This document shows, in pieces, positions 24,613 through 34,393 of a stretch of DNA of 64,000 nt. The position numbers were made by a program, and so were the translations under genes. Under the pieces are notes generated by a model. It was not told the DNA's origin. It did not search any database and saw only the letters and a program-made list of their open reading frames with translations. The stretch comes from Blumeriella jaapii (taxonomy: Eukaryota > Ascomycota > Leotiomycetes > Helotiales > Drepanopezizaceae). Each line of letters begins with the position of its first letter. Positions within the stretch are counted from its first letter, which is position 1. The stretch covers positions 1,488,001-1,552,000 of the forward strand of contig VWND01000073.1 of assembly GCA_009599575.1 (NCBI GenBank), read 5' to 3'.

Positions 24613-24742
24613 CTAAACGGTTTCTACACGGTTTTTACACGGTTTAAAATTTCTATACGGTTTATAAATTATAAACCGAGCTGTGATCATTGATACCTGC
24701 CAACGGTTTATTTTCACTATACGATTATTACACGGTTTATAG
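24613..24742 (+). repeat. Clustered ACGGTTT motifs
   Basis: Four closely spaced ACGGTTT copies (24616-24663), one inverted copy (AAACCG, about 24674) and two more by 24740. They may be the remains of a short tandem repeat; function unknown. Confidence 0.5.
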
Positions 24743-24997
24743 AAATCCAACATTCTCCTTTAAGGTAGGTAACCCAAGATGTCCAACAATCCAAAGGAGA
24801 AGCATCTACAACGACAGCGATATTGCCAACTCACGTCTTCCTTTCCGGTCGACCCTTTGGGCCCTGCTTTAGCCACGTACTCGGAACTTTGTACTTCAAT
24901 ATTCACTCACATACACACGTGTATAAATTTACTCTCCTAGTAGTCCTTTGATCTTACTCATCCAAACCTCATCACTCTTAAAATCATTAATTTCTAC

Positions 24998-25587
24998 ATG
25001 GCCTTTTCGACCAAGCACGCGGAGCTCACCATGCCTAGAATCTCCCTCCACGAATTTTCCTCGCGTATCGACGAAATCACCACTCAATTCATACACGCCG
25101 CTGAAACCGACGGGTTTTCGTGCTCGTGAACCACGGCATCTCCCTCTCAGAGATCGAGCCCATGTTCACAAGATCCGAGTCCTTTTTCGCCCTCCCCTCC
25201 CCTCCCCGACAGCACCCAGGCCACAGTCCCGTTCGCGCCTCTCGATGCAGGCTGGGAGGAGAAGTTGCACGTCCGTTCCTCGACCGGGCACAACCAGACC
25301 GCAAAGAGAGCTGCCAGATGCAGTTCGGTGCCAACATGTCCGGCTGCTGGCTTCTCGAGTCCACCATCCTCGGATTCGAGAACGCGGAGCCTGATATTCT
25401 GCGGAAGGCGCAGGCCGTACGCAAGAAGCTCATACTCGGCTCCGCTCGAGGCCTGGGGAAAAGCAATCCGGAGGTTAGGGGAGGGGACTTTACGCGGAAT
25501 GCTGTGGAGAGGAACTATACAATGTCGATGGAAAAGAAGGCGCTGTTGGCTGAGGCTACGGGAGACGTGGACAGTATCGCTGTCTGA
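24998..25587 (+). pseudogene. 2-oxoglutarate/Fe(II) oxygenase-like pseudogene (DIOX_N part only)
   Basis: Starts ATG at 24998 and reads PRISLHEFSSRIDEITTQF, HAAETDGF, then (one frame on) VLVNHGISLSEIEPMF and FFALP, the N-terminal domain of isopenicillin-N-synthase-like oxygenases. At least three frame shifts are needed to follow it: about 25115 (a T run one base short), about 25195 (CCTCCCCTCCCC run) and about 25300. The last part reads ESCQMQFGANMSGCWLLEST, then RGLGKSN, and stops at 25587. The catalytic jelly-roll with its His-x-Asp...His iron ligands is absent. Dead and truncated; it lies 0.9 kb from the retrotransposon border. Confidence 0.7.
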
Positions 25588-26398
25588 TTGGGATAGTAGA
25601 TCAGAGTACTGCTGTACTCGTGAACTGGCTGACGTTCTAGCCTGTGATTGATGTGTGATGTGCTCGTACTGACTTTGGTTGGTTCTCCAACGTTGAGCCT
25701 CGCTCTTGGTCTTACAGAACCGGAGCTTCTTTATGTACTTTGGTAGATGGATGCTTTCAGGAGGAACCTTCAGAGGGACGAATGGCCAACCAAGCTTGAC
25801 GCGAGACACGATTCCCGCCTGAGCAATTGATCTTTGACCAGGAATTAGTGATCTCTTTTCCAAGTTCCGACTTGTGTATCCATTCTCCTCGAAACACGCG
25901 TAAATACGAACCCGATTGATTTGAGAAATAAGCGACTTTTGAAATCTTCAGTACCGATTTGAGCCCCTAGACCTGCTCTGGGTGCCTTACAACACAGATC
26001 TACCTACTTTGCGTATTCGTCAAATCACTTTCGTTTCAGCTCAAAGTCATTCTAACTCAACCCAAGACCGATGTGAAGCATACATTTCAAAGTCATTAAA
26101 GCACCTCCATTGCGGTTCAAATTCACCTACTTACCTCAAATTTGGTTTGAGAATTGTAGATTTCCCAGCTTCCGCGACAAAATTAGAAACGATGGTATTT
26201 GCAACTGTACTTTAGAGGTAAGATTCCATGGTTTTATGCTTCCAGTTTCTTTGTTTAGCTGAAAAAAGCGACAGACTGCGTGTTTCTTCATCCAATCAAC
26301 CTATCGGGAGTGGACTGAAGGAATGCGGCCGTGCCCAATTTTCCTAGACCGTGGGTTTAAACCGTTGATTGGTTATCACCCTATCATACATTTCTATA
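25588..26398. other. Intergenic, no gene recognised
   Basis: Mixed-composition text with only short, unrelated open frames on both strands. Nothing conserved-looking was seen between the oxygenase pseudogene and the tRNA gene. Confidence 0.5.
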
Positions 26399-26491
26399 GG
26401 ACCTCTGGCCCAATGGCAAGGCGTTTGACTTCGATTGTTTAATCCCACACTTGGCATCAAAAGATTGTCGGTTCGATCCCGGCGGGGTCCT
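26399..26491 (+). tRNA. tRNA-Arg (anticodon UCG) with 21-nt intron
   Basis: Folds by hand into a full cloverleaf. Acceptor GGACCTC (26399-26405) pairs with GGGGTCC (26484-26490); D stem GCC/GGC (26408-26410 with 26420-26422); anticodon stem TTTGA (26424-26428) pairs with TCAAA (26457-26461). Anticodon TCG is at 26431-26433; T stem GTCGG/CCGGC encloses loop TTCGATC. The intron 26435-26455 follows base 37, the standard nuclear position. B box GGTTCGATCCC (26470-26480). A T run right after the gene (26491-26498) is a pol III terminator. It decodes CGA arginine codons (also other CGN with A34 editing excluded here, since position 34 is U). Confidence 0.93.
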
Positions 26492-26498
26492 TTTTTTT
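26491..26498 (+). terminator. RNA polymerase III T-run terminator
   Basis: Eight T directly after the tRNA acceptor stem; the first T doubles as the discriminator position. Confidence 0.75.
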
Positions 26499-27027
26499 AT
26501 GATTTTTTCTTTTCTCTCCCTTAATCAAAACATCTCGCTGTCTGAATTTGGCTATTGGCTATGCAAACAAATTCCATTGCATTTGATTGAAAACCGTAGC
26601 TTTTACTCAATTTTTTTTTCTTACAAAAGCGGCTACGGCTGACTTTGTTTTGGTAACATGGACAGAAGCCGGCCTAAGATATACAGTACATGATCGTGCC
26701 TATATTAGTTGAAAGATCTCAAGATTGTTTGTCCAAGGACGCTCACACGCTAAACCGTTTACGCTATGTATAACTGTTCATATTTATATATTGTTTACAT
26801 ATATATATAAATACAGACATGATATGCTTAGGAAAGGATTACACTCCTGTAGGAACGCTCTCATCCCCCGAAGGAAGGTGAACGAACGGTTTGATCTTTT
26901 ACGTACGTAGACAGATTCTCGCCAGGCGAAAGTCATCTCTATCCATCTGTAAGACTGGTTGTTTACACCCTTTTCAACCTTCTTCGATTCATTCCAACAT
27001 CGGCCATCGGCACAACCGCAAGCAAGC
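26499..27027. other. Intergenic, upstream of secreted-protein gene
   Basis: No gene seen. Contains a TATATATATAAATA stretch near 26800-26812, about 215 bp before the ATG at 27028, which could serve as a core promoter. Other short open frames look random. Confidence 0.45.
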
Positions 27028-27363
27028 ATGCAAATCGCCCAGATTCTTTCCGTGGCCGTCCTCGCTCTCACAGTAGCAGCTGATCCCATCCATTCTCCCC
27101 CTGCGGAATCCACCTCCGCCCAGCTCGAGTGGAAGGGACGCTGTCGCTGGGGTGCTATCGCCTGCTTGTAGTATGTCTTCCCTGGTCACTCTCCGTCCTC
27201 ACTTGCCAGAGCTGACTTTTCTCCCCGTCATAGCACATTCGGCGCTTGCAAACGTACCTGCGTGTTCCAAAGGTCCTGTCAATGCCCCAAGTTGCCCTAT
27301 GACTGGTTACATGGAGCTCAGTGCACTAATCCCTTCACTGTGAGGGCCTTAAAGAGGTGCTGA
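27028..27363 (+). CDS. Small secreted cysteine-rich protein (90 aa, one intron), effector candidate
   Basis: Two exons: 27028-27170 and 27234-27363. The 63-nt intron 27171-27233 has GTATGT, a GCTGAC branch site (27211-27216) and a TAG acceptor; splicing removes an in-frame stop at the exon 1 border and gives 90 residues. Residues 1-18 are a clear signal peptide (MQIAQILSVAVLALTVAA, cleavage before D19). The mature part of about 72 residues has eight cysteines, all after residue 38 and spread over both exons, ending in RC-stop, enough for four disulphides. No known domain recognised. Fungal proteins of this size and cysteine content are often host-interaction or antimicrobial proteins; that role is inference only. 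It sits 2.9 kb from the RIP-affected block. Confidence 0.8.
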
Positions 27364-28103
27364 GACTATCGGGAGGAAGAGGGAAGTTTGGGATAGGAAG
27401 GAAAGGGCCGAAAAGAAGGTACTGGCGGAAATGAAACGGAATCAACAGTGAGTCTATTGGAGGAGTGACGGGAGAGAGCTGTATTGTTTTGGTTTTACTT
27501 TTTGTCCCGCGAATGAAAATCTTTCAGCGCCTACAATCCAGAATTCCCAGAGGGTAAGGAGACGTGCTAACAAGAATTGAAAGAAAATAAGTAAAAAATT
27601 TAAACGTGAAACATGCTTCCGATAGAAAGCTAGTCCTCAATGGTGGTTCTTGCTTCTCCATTAGATATGTCCCAAGACTCTGTTCCTGCGGTGCTCGCAG
27701 TCCTTGAAGGTACCTATCTCGCAATGCTCCCACGGATACATCTAACAGGGGGCATTTCAAGGTCCTGGTGGATGGCCGGGGTTGCAATATTCATAGATCG
27801 GATCGTACGGGATCTAATATTCTATCCGATGATTGATTTTGCTGGCCCTTCATAAAGTGTTTGATATACACTCTGATCGCAGTTTGAGGCAGGCATAGCT
27901 CTAATACGTCGAGATGGGCCCAGTCTGCTTATCTCCTTAATTGGCTTACTCGCGATACGTAGTGATATTTCGTGGGTTGCGAATTCGGATCTGCTCCAGT
28001 CAACGGGAAGTTGGTTTCTTTTGTATGCCAAGAACCATAGCCCGGCTCTTCATTTGATGTGCCATTGTCTCTTGTCGTAACTTGCTGCAAAAACGAACTT
28101 AAA
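27364..28103. other. Intergenic, no gene recognised
   Basis: 3' region of the secreted-protein gene and 3' region of the CMD-like gene. Several short frames on both strands (for example 27524-27787 minus, 27640-27855 plus) have no recognisable content. Confidence 0.5.
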
Positions 28104-28779
28104 CTACTTGTCAGATACCGCAAGGCCTTTGACACCGTTTTTCTCTCCAACTGTATCCGGTAAGTATATCTCATATAATAGCAAAACATCAAGACTCACC
28201 ATCCAAAGCCACCAAGAACCTACTAACACAGTTGTAGCAGGCAACCTCAAAACAACGTCAGTGTATCTCTCGGGGCGCTCTCGGAGCACCACTAACCGTC
28301 GCCGTAATCTCAACCACCTCCTGCTCCGAAAATTGCTTCTTCAACTCGGAAAACACCTCATCGCCAACCTTAACATCCCTGGTCATCGCGTCGGTGTACC
28401 GCACCACGGCCCACTGCTTCTCACTCAGCCCCTGCCCGGCCGTCCTGCCGCTCAGATCTCCCTCCTCCAGGACCTTCATACCCTCGTCGCTGACTCCGCC
28501 CGCCGCGGCGAGCGGCGCGTGGTGCGCCCACTCGTACCACGCCTCGTTGATGACAGCAACTCGGCAAATGGCAATCTCGCGCACGTCGTCCGAGAGGGAC
28601 GTCTTGGTACGGACGGCGCCGAGGAAGCTGTTCCACCCATCAGCTACGGCGGGGGAGTGTAACAGAGTGAGGTCGAGGGCCTGGAGAGGACGGGGACTTC
28701 GACGCGCTCGAACGCGTTCCACGACCGCGGCGTCCGAGGGGTCGGTGATTGTGCTGGGGTCGACATAGGGCAAACGCAT
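28104..28779 (-). CDS. Carboxymuconolactone decarboxylase / AhpD-like protein (191 aa)
   Basis: Three exons on the minus strand: 28779-28297, 28245-28200, 28150-28104. Introns 28246-28296 (GTTAGT, CACTGACG branch region, AG) and 28151-28199 (GTGAGT...CAG) keep the frame and add VACYNCVSRFLVALDVGE at the C-terminus. The start chosen is MRLPYVDP; an upstream in-frame ATG (28914) would add 45 residues of unconserved-looking text. The motif REIAICRVAVINEAWYEWAHH (given here in two parts: REIAICRVAVI, then NEAWYEWAHH, residues 67-87) is the hallmark of CMD-family helices. The family is all-alpha and oligomeric; members decarboxylate lactones or act as thiol peroxidases. This one lacks the AhpD CxxC pair in that helix, so the reaction is unassigned. 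Confidence 0.85.
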
Positions 28780-30196
28780 CTCGCGGGGTTGCGTGGGAGT
28801 GATATATGCTCGTTGGCAGGCTGTAAGATTTCGTACACAAAATGTGTTCCGATGCGTCCACGGGGAATGCTGTGTGCTTCTAGATGGTCGAATTAGAGAA
28901 ATGCAACGGTTCATTGAAGTGCCGTATGTAGGTCAAACTTATGGGGGCCTTAAATACCCAAGATGTCTTTCGAAATGTGCCTATGTGACGGGTCTGTGGT
29001 GTTGTAGACTGATCGCACTTCGTGAATGAGGGGTAGTTTCGCAAGATCTCGTCCCGGGAAAATGTATTACCGATTTCCCGGCGTCGGCTCGTCCACACCG
29101 TTGGTTGATATTTGCATCGTGGGATGTTAGACTGGAGTTTTGAACGTGGACTTTGGCAGCGACAGAAATAGAGCTGTAGTTTGAATCCCGACAAAAGCCA
29201 TCGTGAGACGGGAATGAGATGTGTACAGTATGTGATAGCATGTGACTTCAGTCGCGTCCCCCCAAAACTCATAGTGGCCACGGGCATTACTTACAATCAG
29301 AACAGACAACTTGTATACTTTTAACACAAAACGAAAAGCCGGATTACCAATCAAGATACCTACATAGAATGATTTGAACGTACTCTGTCTTGTTTACTTT
29401 TAACACTAAACGAAAAGCTTAATCACCAGTCAAATACCTACATTTAGTAGTATGAATATAACTTGTATACTTACTATTAATACTAAACGAAGAGCCTAAT
29501 TACCAATCAAGATACCTACTTATAGTACTGTGATGTAATCAACAATTAAGATACTAACATATAATCATATTAATGCAACTTGTATAAATTTAGAACTAAG
29601 CAAAAAGCCTGATTACCAATTAAGATACCTACAAACGGTATACCTACAAACGGTGCAAGGAATATACTTACAGATAGTAATAGGACTATAGCTACAAATA
29701 GCAATAGGAATTTAATTTGTACACAATTGAAACTAACGAAGAGCCTCAAAGCGTGCTAACTTTAATAGCGAGCTTGTTTACGAACTTCGAACGGTAGGGT
29801 AGATACCGTAGTTAGTTCATCAGAACTTCCCCCAATTCATTTCCCCAAGGTTTAGCTGTGCACATAATCACGATTCATAGGCATCTATAAAGATCATAGG
29901 CATCTGTAAAGAGACGTAGTCGTACCAATCTACAAGTGCTTGATGCCACCAGAGTGGAGGCGGTTCAAGCGAAAAAAAGCTTTTGTTACATCTAACCAAA
30001 GCAGTAACACGCTTGATCGGGGGAAGTTGGGATAGCGGAGTACATTTGTCGTTCAACATACTTGCTTCTCAGCCAGGGAATCAGGCGCAGGTTCTACAAT
30101 AGACGTGTTGTTCTCCAAGCCCGACTCATTTCAGACGCTTCCCTCGCTCGCAAGCACAGCAAAGACACCCCCCTTTTCACAAGCTGATCTCGTCTC
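28780..30196. other. Intergenic, mostly AT-rich degenerate repeats
   Basis: Upstream region of the CMD-like gene and downstream region of the acetolactate decarboxylase gene. No gene seen. The middle is a degenerate tandem array (29308-29755). Confidence 0.5.
29308..29755 (+). repeat. Degenerate tandem repeat, about 75-bp unit
   Basis: Recurring blocks AACTTGTATACTT, AACACTAAACGAAAAGCC, GATTACCAATCAAG and ATACCTACA begin at about 29308, 29386, 29460 and 29578, with partial units at about 29541 and 29713. Units differ by substitutions and gaps. No open frame spans it. It is an island of AT-rich repeats within otherwise gene-type DNA. Confidence 0.75.
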
Positions 30197-30910
30197 TCAA
30201 CCCTCAGCCTTCCTGATGCCAGCCCTGTCCAGATCCAACTCTCTCTCCCCAAATTCCTTGCTACCAGGTAGTTCCAGATGGAGGCTGCCCCCAACACTCC
30301 CCTCAAAGCTCAGCTCCCCATCCCCCTCGATCTCCAGAATGTGGCCTCCCAACTCCCTCCGGGCATCGATGAAATGCGCATGCACGCCCACCACGCTCAC
30401 ACCCTCGCTCCAGCGCGGGCTCCTCAAGCCCACCACCGTCCCCTCGACATGCTCAAAGTCCTTGACCGTCTGACCCTCGGCCAGCTCGCTCAGTCGCTGG
30501 CCCTCATAGCTCTGCTTGTGAATGGCCCTGACCTTCACCTTGCTGAAGCGGCCCGTGACCTTGAACAGCACGAAGGCGTTCTTCGCGCTGGGAAAGGTGG
30601 CGTCGACCTCGGCCAGCAGGTCCGCCTTGCTGGGCACGCGGAGCGACCGGCGGACTTGCGGCTGGAAGTCGGCCACCATGGCGAAGGGCACGAGCTGGTC
30701 GCCGGCGACGCGGTTCGTGCGGCCGTCGCCGTGGAACTGGTAGGCGCGCGAGTCGAGCACGACCATCTCGCCGTCCATGGACTCGAAGGTGCCGACGCCG
30801 AAGCTGCCGTGCTGGAGGAGCGTCGAGATGGGCGTGCTGGAGCTGGCCGACGCCAGGCCCGACATGAGGGCGCTGATGAGGGAGAATTGGTAGATCTCGT
30901 TGGGTGCCAT
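30197..30910 (-). CDS. Alpha-acetolactate decarboxylase (237 aa)
   Basis: Single exon, ATG at 30908-30910 in good context (ACGATGG). EC 4.1.1.5: converts (S)-2-acetolactate to (R)-acetoin, diverting carbon from valine/leucine synthesis. Text MDGEMVVLDSRAYQ, KVKVRAIHKQ, VEGTVVGLRSPRW and VHAHFIDARRELGGH is typical of the family. By spacing, the residues known as functional in the Brevibacillus enzyme are all present: zinc ligands H177, H179, H190, and E48, R128, E236. No signal peptide, so probably cytosolic. The family is common in bacteria and patchy in fungi, so ancient transfer is possible. A 246-residue version starting at a TTG is not needed. Confidence 0.93.
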   Translation of the reverse strand: MAPNEIYQFSLISALMSGLASASSSTPISTLLQHGSFGVGTFESMDGEMVVLDSRAYQFHGDGRTNRVAGDQLVPFAMVADFQPQVRRSLRVPSKADLLAEVDATFPSAKNAFVLFKVTGRFSKVKVRAIHKQSYEGQRLSELAEGQTVKDFEHVEGTVVGLRSPRWSEGVSVVGVHAHFIDARRELGGHILEIEGDGELSFEGSVGGSLHLELPGSKEFGERELDLDRAGIRKAEG

Positions 30911-31441
30911 CGTTGATGGATTGATGGGACGAAGCAAGAATCAATTTGTCGGCGGTGTGGTCGACTTGCAGAGGGGGGTATTTGTATCGTTCAAATCCAT
31001 GGTGGCGAGGACGACGTCCTGTACTGTTACTGTTGGAAGCTCGGGTGGGCCAGGATCGCAACAACGTGTGATGGCGTGAATCTCGCCAACTCTGAACACA
31101 TTGCAAAATGCTGCAAGTTCAAAGCGATATTCAGAGATTCGTTAGGCATCGAACTCGTCGTGACGGACGTTGATGTTGCCGCCAGTTGTGTAGTTTCTGG
31201 ACATGGGCTCGCCTATTTCTCATAACACCACCATACTTACTCGCGTCTGCATCTCACAATTCGTGCCGCCGTAAAATATCATTTAAATTCCATGACATAC
31301 TTTAATGCTGGGTATCTCCCATCTACTTCACGATAAACGTCGCGCGAAAACGCCCCCGCCTGTCAACTGGACGCCTGGGTTACCAACAATCAAACAATCA
31401 AAAGAGAAAAGAGACCCCAAAAACGCAACGCCGCTGATCTA
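30911..31441. other. Intergenic between acetolactate decarboxylase and VWA genes
   Basis: Promoter of the decarboxylase gene and 3' region of the VWA gene. No gene, repeat or RNA recognised. Confidence 0.5.
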
Positions 31442-32536
31442 TCATTTCCTGGCCCGTCCATCAAGATGCCTGCGATCTAGGCGCTTGATCACAGCGCCCA
31501 AGACAGCCTTGAGCACGCCCTCGCCGGTCAGACCGTTCCCGCCGCCAGTCCAGGTGACTGTATCAACGATATCCCGCACGCCCCCCTCAACCCTCTGGCT
31601 CAGATCATCATCAAGCTCCTCGAGTGCCTCCCTGGCGCCCGGCTCGTTGCCCACCTGGAAGAACTGCACGCCGACCTGGGACGGCGGCGCCTCGAGCTTG
31701 TCTAGCTTCTTCGCCACCGAGATCAACACGCTCTCGACGTCGTCCGATGGTACACCATCCGTGATTACAATCAGATTCAGCGGCTTCAATTCCCGCCCGG
31801 CTGCAATCTCGCTCTCAAGCTTCGCCAAGTAGGGCTTCAGGATGTTGTGAATGCTGGTTCCAGTTGGGGTGCCGCCTCCGGGGCGTACACGCCCAAAGAG
31901 CTCGTGTACGTTTTCCGCGCGATTGATGTGTCTGTATCCGCCAGGAGCGACGCCTGCAAAGGGATCGCCTTGGTCCGGGGACCTGTTGTTCATGAAGTAG
32001 ACGTCGATGCCGTCGTTGTCGTGCCTGGTGACGATCGGGGCGATGGTCGAGAGGGCCTGTCCGACCTCGCGCCATGAGCGGCCGGCCATGGAGCCAGAGT
32101 CGTCGATCAGGAGCTTGGTGTCGAAGGTGCCGAGAAAGGAATAAGGGTCCTCGGGTGGTGCGGAGGCTTCTAATTCGGGCATCAAGTTCCCGTACGCCGT
32201 CGGCATTGGTAAGGGCGCGTAGGCTGGGCCGGGTGGTACGGCGGGCATTGGCACAGGCGCGTACACTGACGGTGGTCCATTGAAGGGGGCCGGGAAGTTG
32301 TTCACCGGTCTTTCGGGGCGTCCGTAAGAGTCCGGGCCCCAGGGCACCGCGCCCTGGGGGCTGCCCATGTTGACCGAATGTCGGAAGGCAGGATGTGCAT
32401 TTGGAGGTGGTGCGAAAGTGTTTGATTTTTGCGAAACCATGCTAGATCTGCGATCCAGTTGCCTGCGTAAAGACCCAAAGAGCGAGCGATGTGGAGCTGG
32501 CTCCGGTTTAGAACCATATGCTGAGCCTGCTGGCAT
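31442..32536 (-). CDS. VWA-domain protein with proline-rich N-terminus (364 aa)
   Basis: Single exon on the minus strand. Residues 1-130 are low-complexity and rich in Pro, Ala and Tyr (repeats of the kind PMPAVPPGPAYAPLPMP). Residues 137-330 form a von Willebrand factor A domain: MIDAS motif D145-x-S147-x-S149 in LLIDDSGSMAG, the Thr in GGTPTGTSI (223-225) and D260 in VITDGVPSDD, so metal binding should be intact. No signal peptide or membrane segment. Stand-alone intracellular VWA proteins of this type are widespread in Pezizomycotina and mostly uncharacterised; a protein-protein interaction role is assumed, not shown. Confidence 0.88.
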   Translation of the reverse strand: MPAGSAYGSKPEPAPHRSLFGSLRRQLDRRSSMVSQKSNTFAPPPNAHPAFRHSVNMGSPQGAVPWGPDSYGRPERPVNNFPAPFNGPPSVYAPVPMPAVPPGPAYAPLPMPTAYGNLMPELEASAPPEDPYSFLGTFDTKLLIDDSGSMAGRSWREVGQALSTIAPIVTRHDNDGIDVYFMNNRSPDQGDPFAGVAPGGYRHINRAENVHELFGRVRPGGGTPTGTSIHNILKPYLAKLESEIAAGRELKPLNLIVITDGVPSDDVESVLISVAKKLDKLEAPPSQVGVQFFQVGNEPGAREALEELDDDLSQRVEGGVRDIVDTVTWTGGGNGLTGEGVLKAVLGAVIKRLDRRHLDGRARK

Positions 32537-33275
32537 GACTAGGTATGTTGCGTCGATGAGAGAGATGATTGCACGTATTGACTGGAGGACCTGAGAGCGA
32601 TATCAAGAGTTGTTTGCGTGCGAGACTACGAAGAGCAGCGTTCTTCCTGTGCTCTTGGACACAGGCGGGCGCGGTTATATACAATCTGACGCCGGCCATC
32701 ATTGCCGGGACGTCGGGATGTGAATCCTGAACCCTAAATAACAATCAATATCTGGAGAGATGAGCCTGCCGAGAGACTATGTGGGGACGTGAATCACAGA
32801 CATCCACTCACAATCGATAATTCATATCGAAGATGACGTGTCCCCGGCTTGCATTCTCAACCATCGTATGTAGGTTGAGTTTTTAAGAGGCGATGTTGTT
32901 GTAAAGTGGTGTTGACTATATCAACCCCAATAGCTCGCTTGTCTGCACAGCCATGCGCGGCGAACTGCGTCTTTCAGACGGCCAACGAGAAACCGAGAAC
33001 TCGAGTCTGGTGACCTGAGCGACAAGGCCATATAGTATGCCATCTGACGATGGTACAGTACATGCATAACAGAATGGCTCGTCAGAAGTCTGGATCTGGA
33101 ATGCCGTTGTCGCTCCTATCTCAGTCCTCCTCCTGAGTCCTGACAGAAACCGGCCCTAAGCGAAAAGGTCCGGTCTCAGGTACAGTCTTTCCAGAGACGC
33201 AGGTCCGGAAGATCGGGCATTTCCAATCTCGAGGGCAATTTGAGTAATTGCCCTATAATTGCCCTATAATTGGCC
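32537..33275. other. Intergenic between VWA gene and MTG1
   Basis: No gene seen. Near MTG1's stop there is a short direct repeat (TGCCCTATAAT twice, 33249-33272), probably in the 3' UTR. Confidence 0.5.
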
Positions 33276-34393
33276 TCAGACCACAGCGCCGGCCGCATGT
33301 CTGGCTTTTACTCGCGCTCTTTGAGCCTCCTTGGCCTGCTTCCTGGCTTGGCTGACACTCAGTCCGACTTCTTCGTTCATCGTGTTGATCAACGCATCCT
33401 CCGTAACGTCGTCCAGAGTGAAATGACCCAAGCTTCCCTGTCGCCATTTCTGTATCATCCACAGCGCGGCCGCATCAAGATCTGGGATTCCGCCCTTCCC
33501 TAATTTGCCCGTCTTCCTGCACAATCCTTCGAGCAATTCCACCACATCATTGGTGGGCGTAGAGTAGTCGCCATACCACGTCTCGCCGCCTTGCTGCTTG
33601 TTGATGTGGTAGAGCAGATAGTCGCAGAGGGTGACGGGCGAGATGATGGTATCCTTCACACTCCCAACAAGAGCCAACTTCATCATCGACTCGGCATCTG
33701 GCACGAATGGCACAAACACGCCGGGCGTATCCACCAAGTACACGCCCTCCGTCCCCTTCTCCTCGTCGCGCTCTACAATCTTCACACCGCTGGCAATCTT
33801 CCTCGTCACGCCAGGCTGCGCGCCCGTGATCGCTGCCTTCGCTTTGTGTACCCCGGCCATTCGTAGCGCGTTGAGTAGAGAGGATTTGCCAACGTTGGGC
33901 ATCCCGACGACGAGCATTCGGGCACCGAGGAGGGACTGCCGGTGCCAGGCGTGGTCTTTGGCGAAGTCGAGCACGATCTTCATGTCCTTCTTGCACTTGT
34001 GGTTGGTAAAGAGCGTGGTGTGCGGCGCGTGCCATTGTCTTATGATGTCTTCTCTCTGCCACAAGCCAGTCAGCCGGCCATCCATCTCCACGAGTTGGGG
34101 CTTCAAGTGCCGTGGAAAAGACTGTTGCTGACCCGCCTGTCTGAGGGCCGGTCCTTGCTACCCAAATCCCGCTTTGTGTAGATGACAAGCCTCTCTCGCC
34201 CCGCAAGAGACTGTTCGAACAGAGGATTCCGCGATGTGAGCGGCACTCGATAATCGCGGCATTCCAGGATTAGGTCGATGTTCGAGAGCATGGTCTTCAT
34301 CTTCGACAGCCCTGAAGCATGGTGGCCGAGAAAGTAGGATCTTGGGAGGCAGAGTTGCGATGGGAACACGGCGCGGGGGACGAATTGGGCCAT
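33276..34393 (-). CDS. MTG1: Mitochondrial ribosome-assembly GTPase MTG1 (346 aa)
   Basis: Two exons: 34393-34133 and 34055-33276. The intron 34056-34132 (77 nt) starts GTCAGC and ends GGCTGAC...GGCAG; it joins two frames in phase 0 and leaves a continuous YlqF/RbgA-type protein. GTPase motifs are circularly permuted as in this family: G4 TKRD (73-76), then G1 GMPNVGKSS (138-146), G2 Thr in PGVTRK, G3 DTPG (196-199). MTG1 is imported into mitochondria and helps assemble the large mitoribosomal subunit. Start: ATGGCCCAATTCG at 34393, next to FVPRAVFP, preceded by a CAGCAGC repeat. Diverges from the F-box gene across 485 bp. A genuine frameshift is less likely than the intron, given branch site and phase. 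Confidence 0.9.

Larger units (their letters stand above)
24116..24997. other. Border between retrotransposon nest and gene island
   Basis: No gene seen. Holds a GC-rich minisatellite (24271-24435), then pyrimidine-rich text with repeated CTAGCT and ACGGTTT motifs. Base composition changes from AT-rich to mixed within this stretch. Confidence 0.6.

Noticed and set aside
25147..25863. 238-codon minus-strand frame over the oxygenase pseudogene
   Set aside because: Low-information Ser/Arg/Gln-rich text; the plus strand shows recognisable DIOX_N motifs despite frameshifts.
30278..30916. 212-codon plus-strand frame opposite the acetolactate decarboxylase gene
   Set aside because: Antisense shadow with random composition; all catalytic residues are on the minus strand.
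34056..34132. True frameshift in MTG1
   Set aside because: A 77-nt intron with branch site, AG acceptor and matching phase explains the frame change better.
33547..34206. 219-codon alternative minus-strand frame over MTG1
   Set aside because: Out of frame with the GTPase motifs; a by-product of GC-rich codons.
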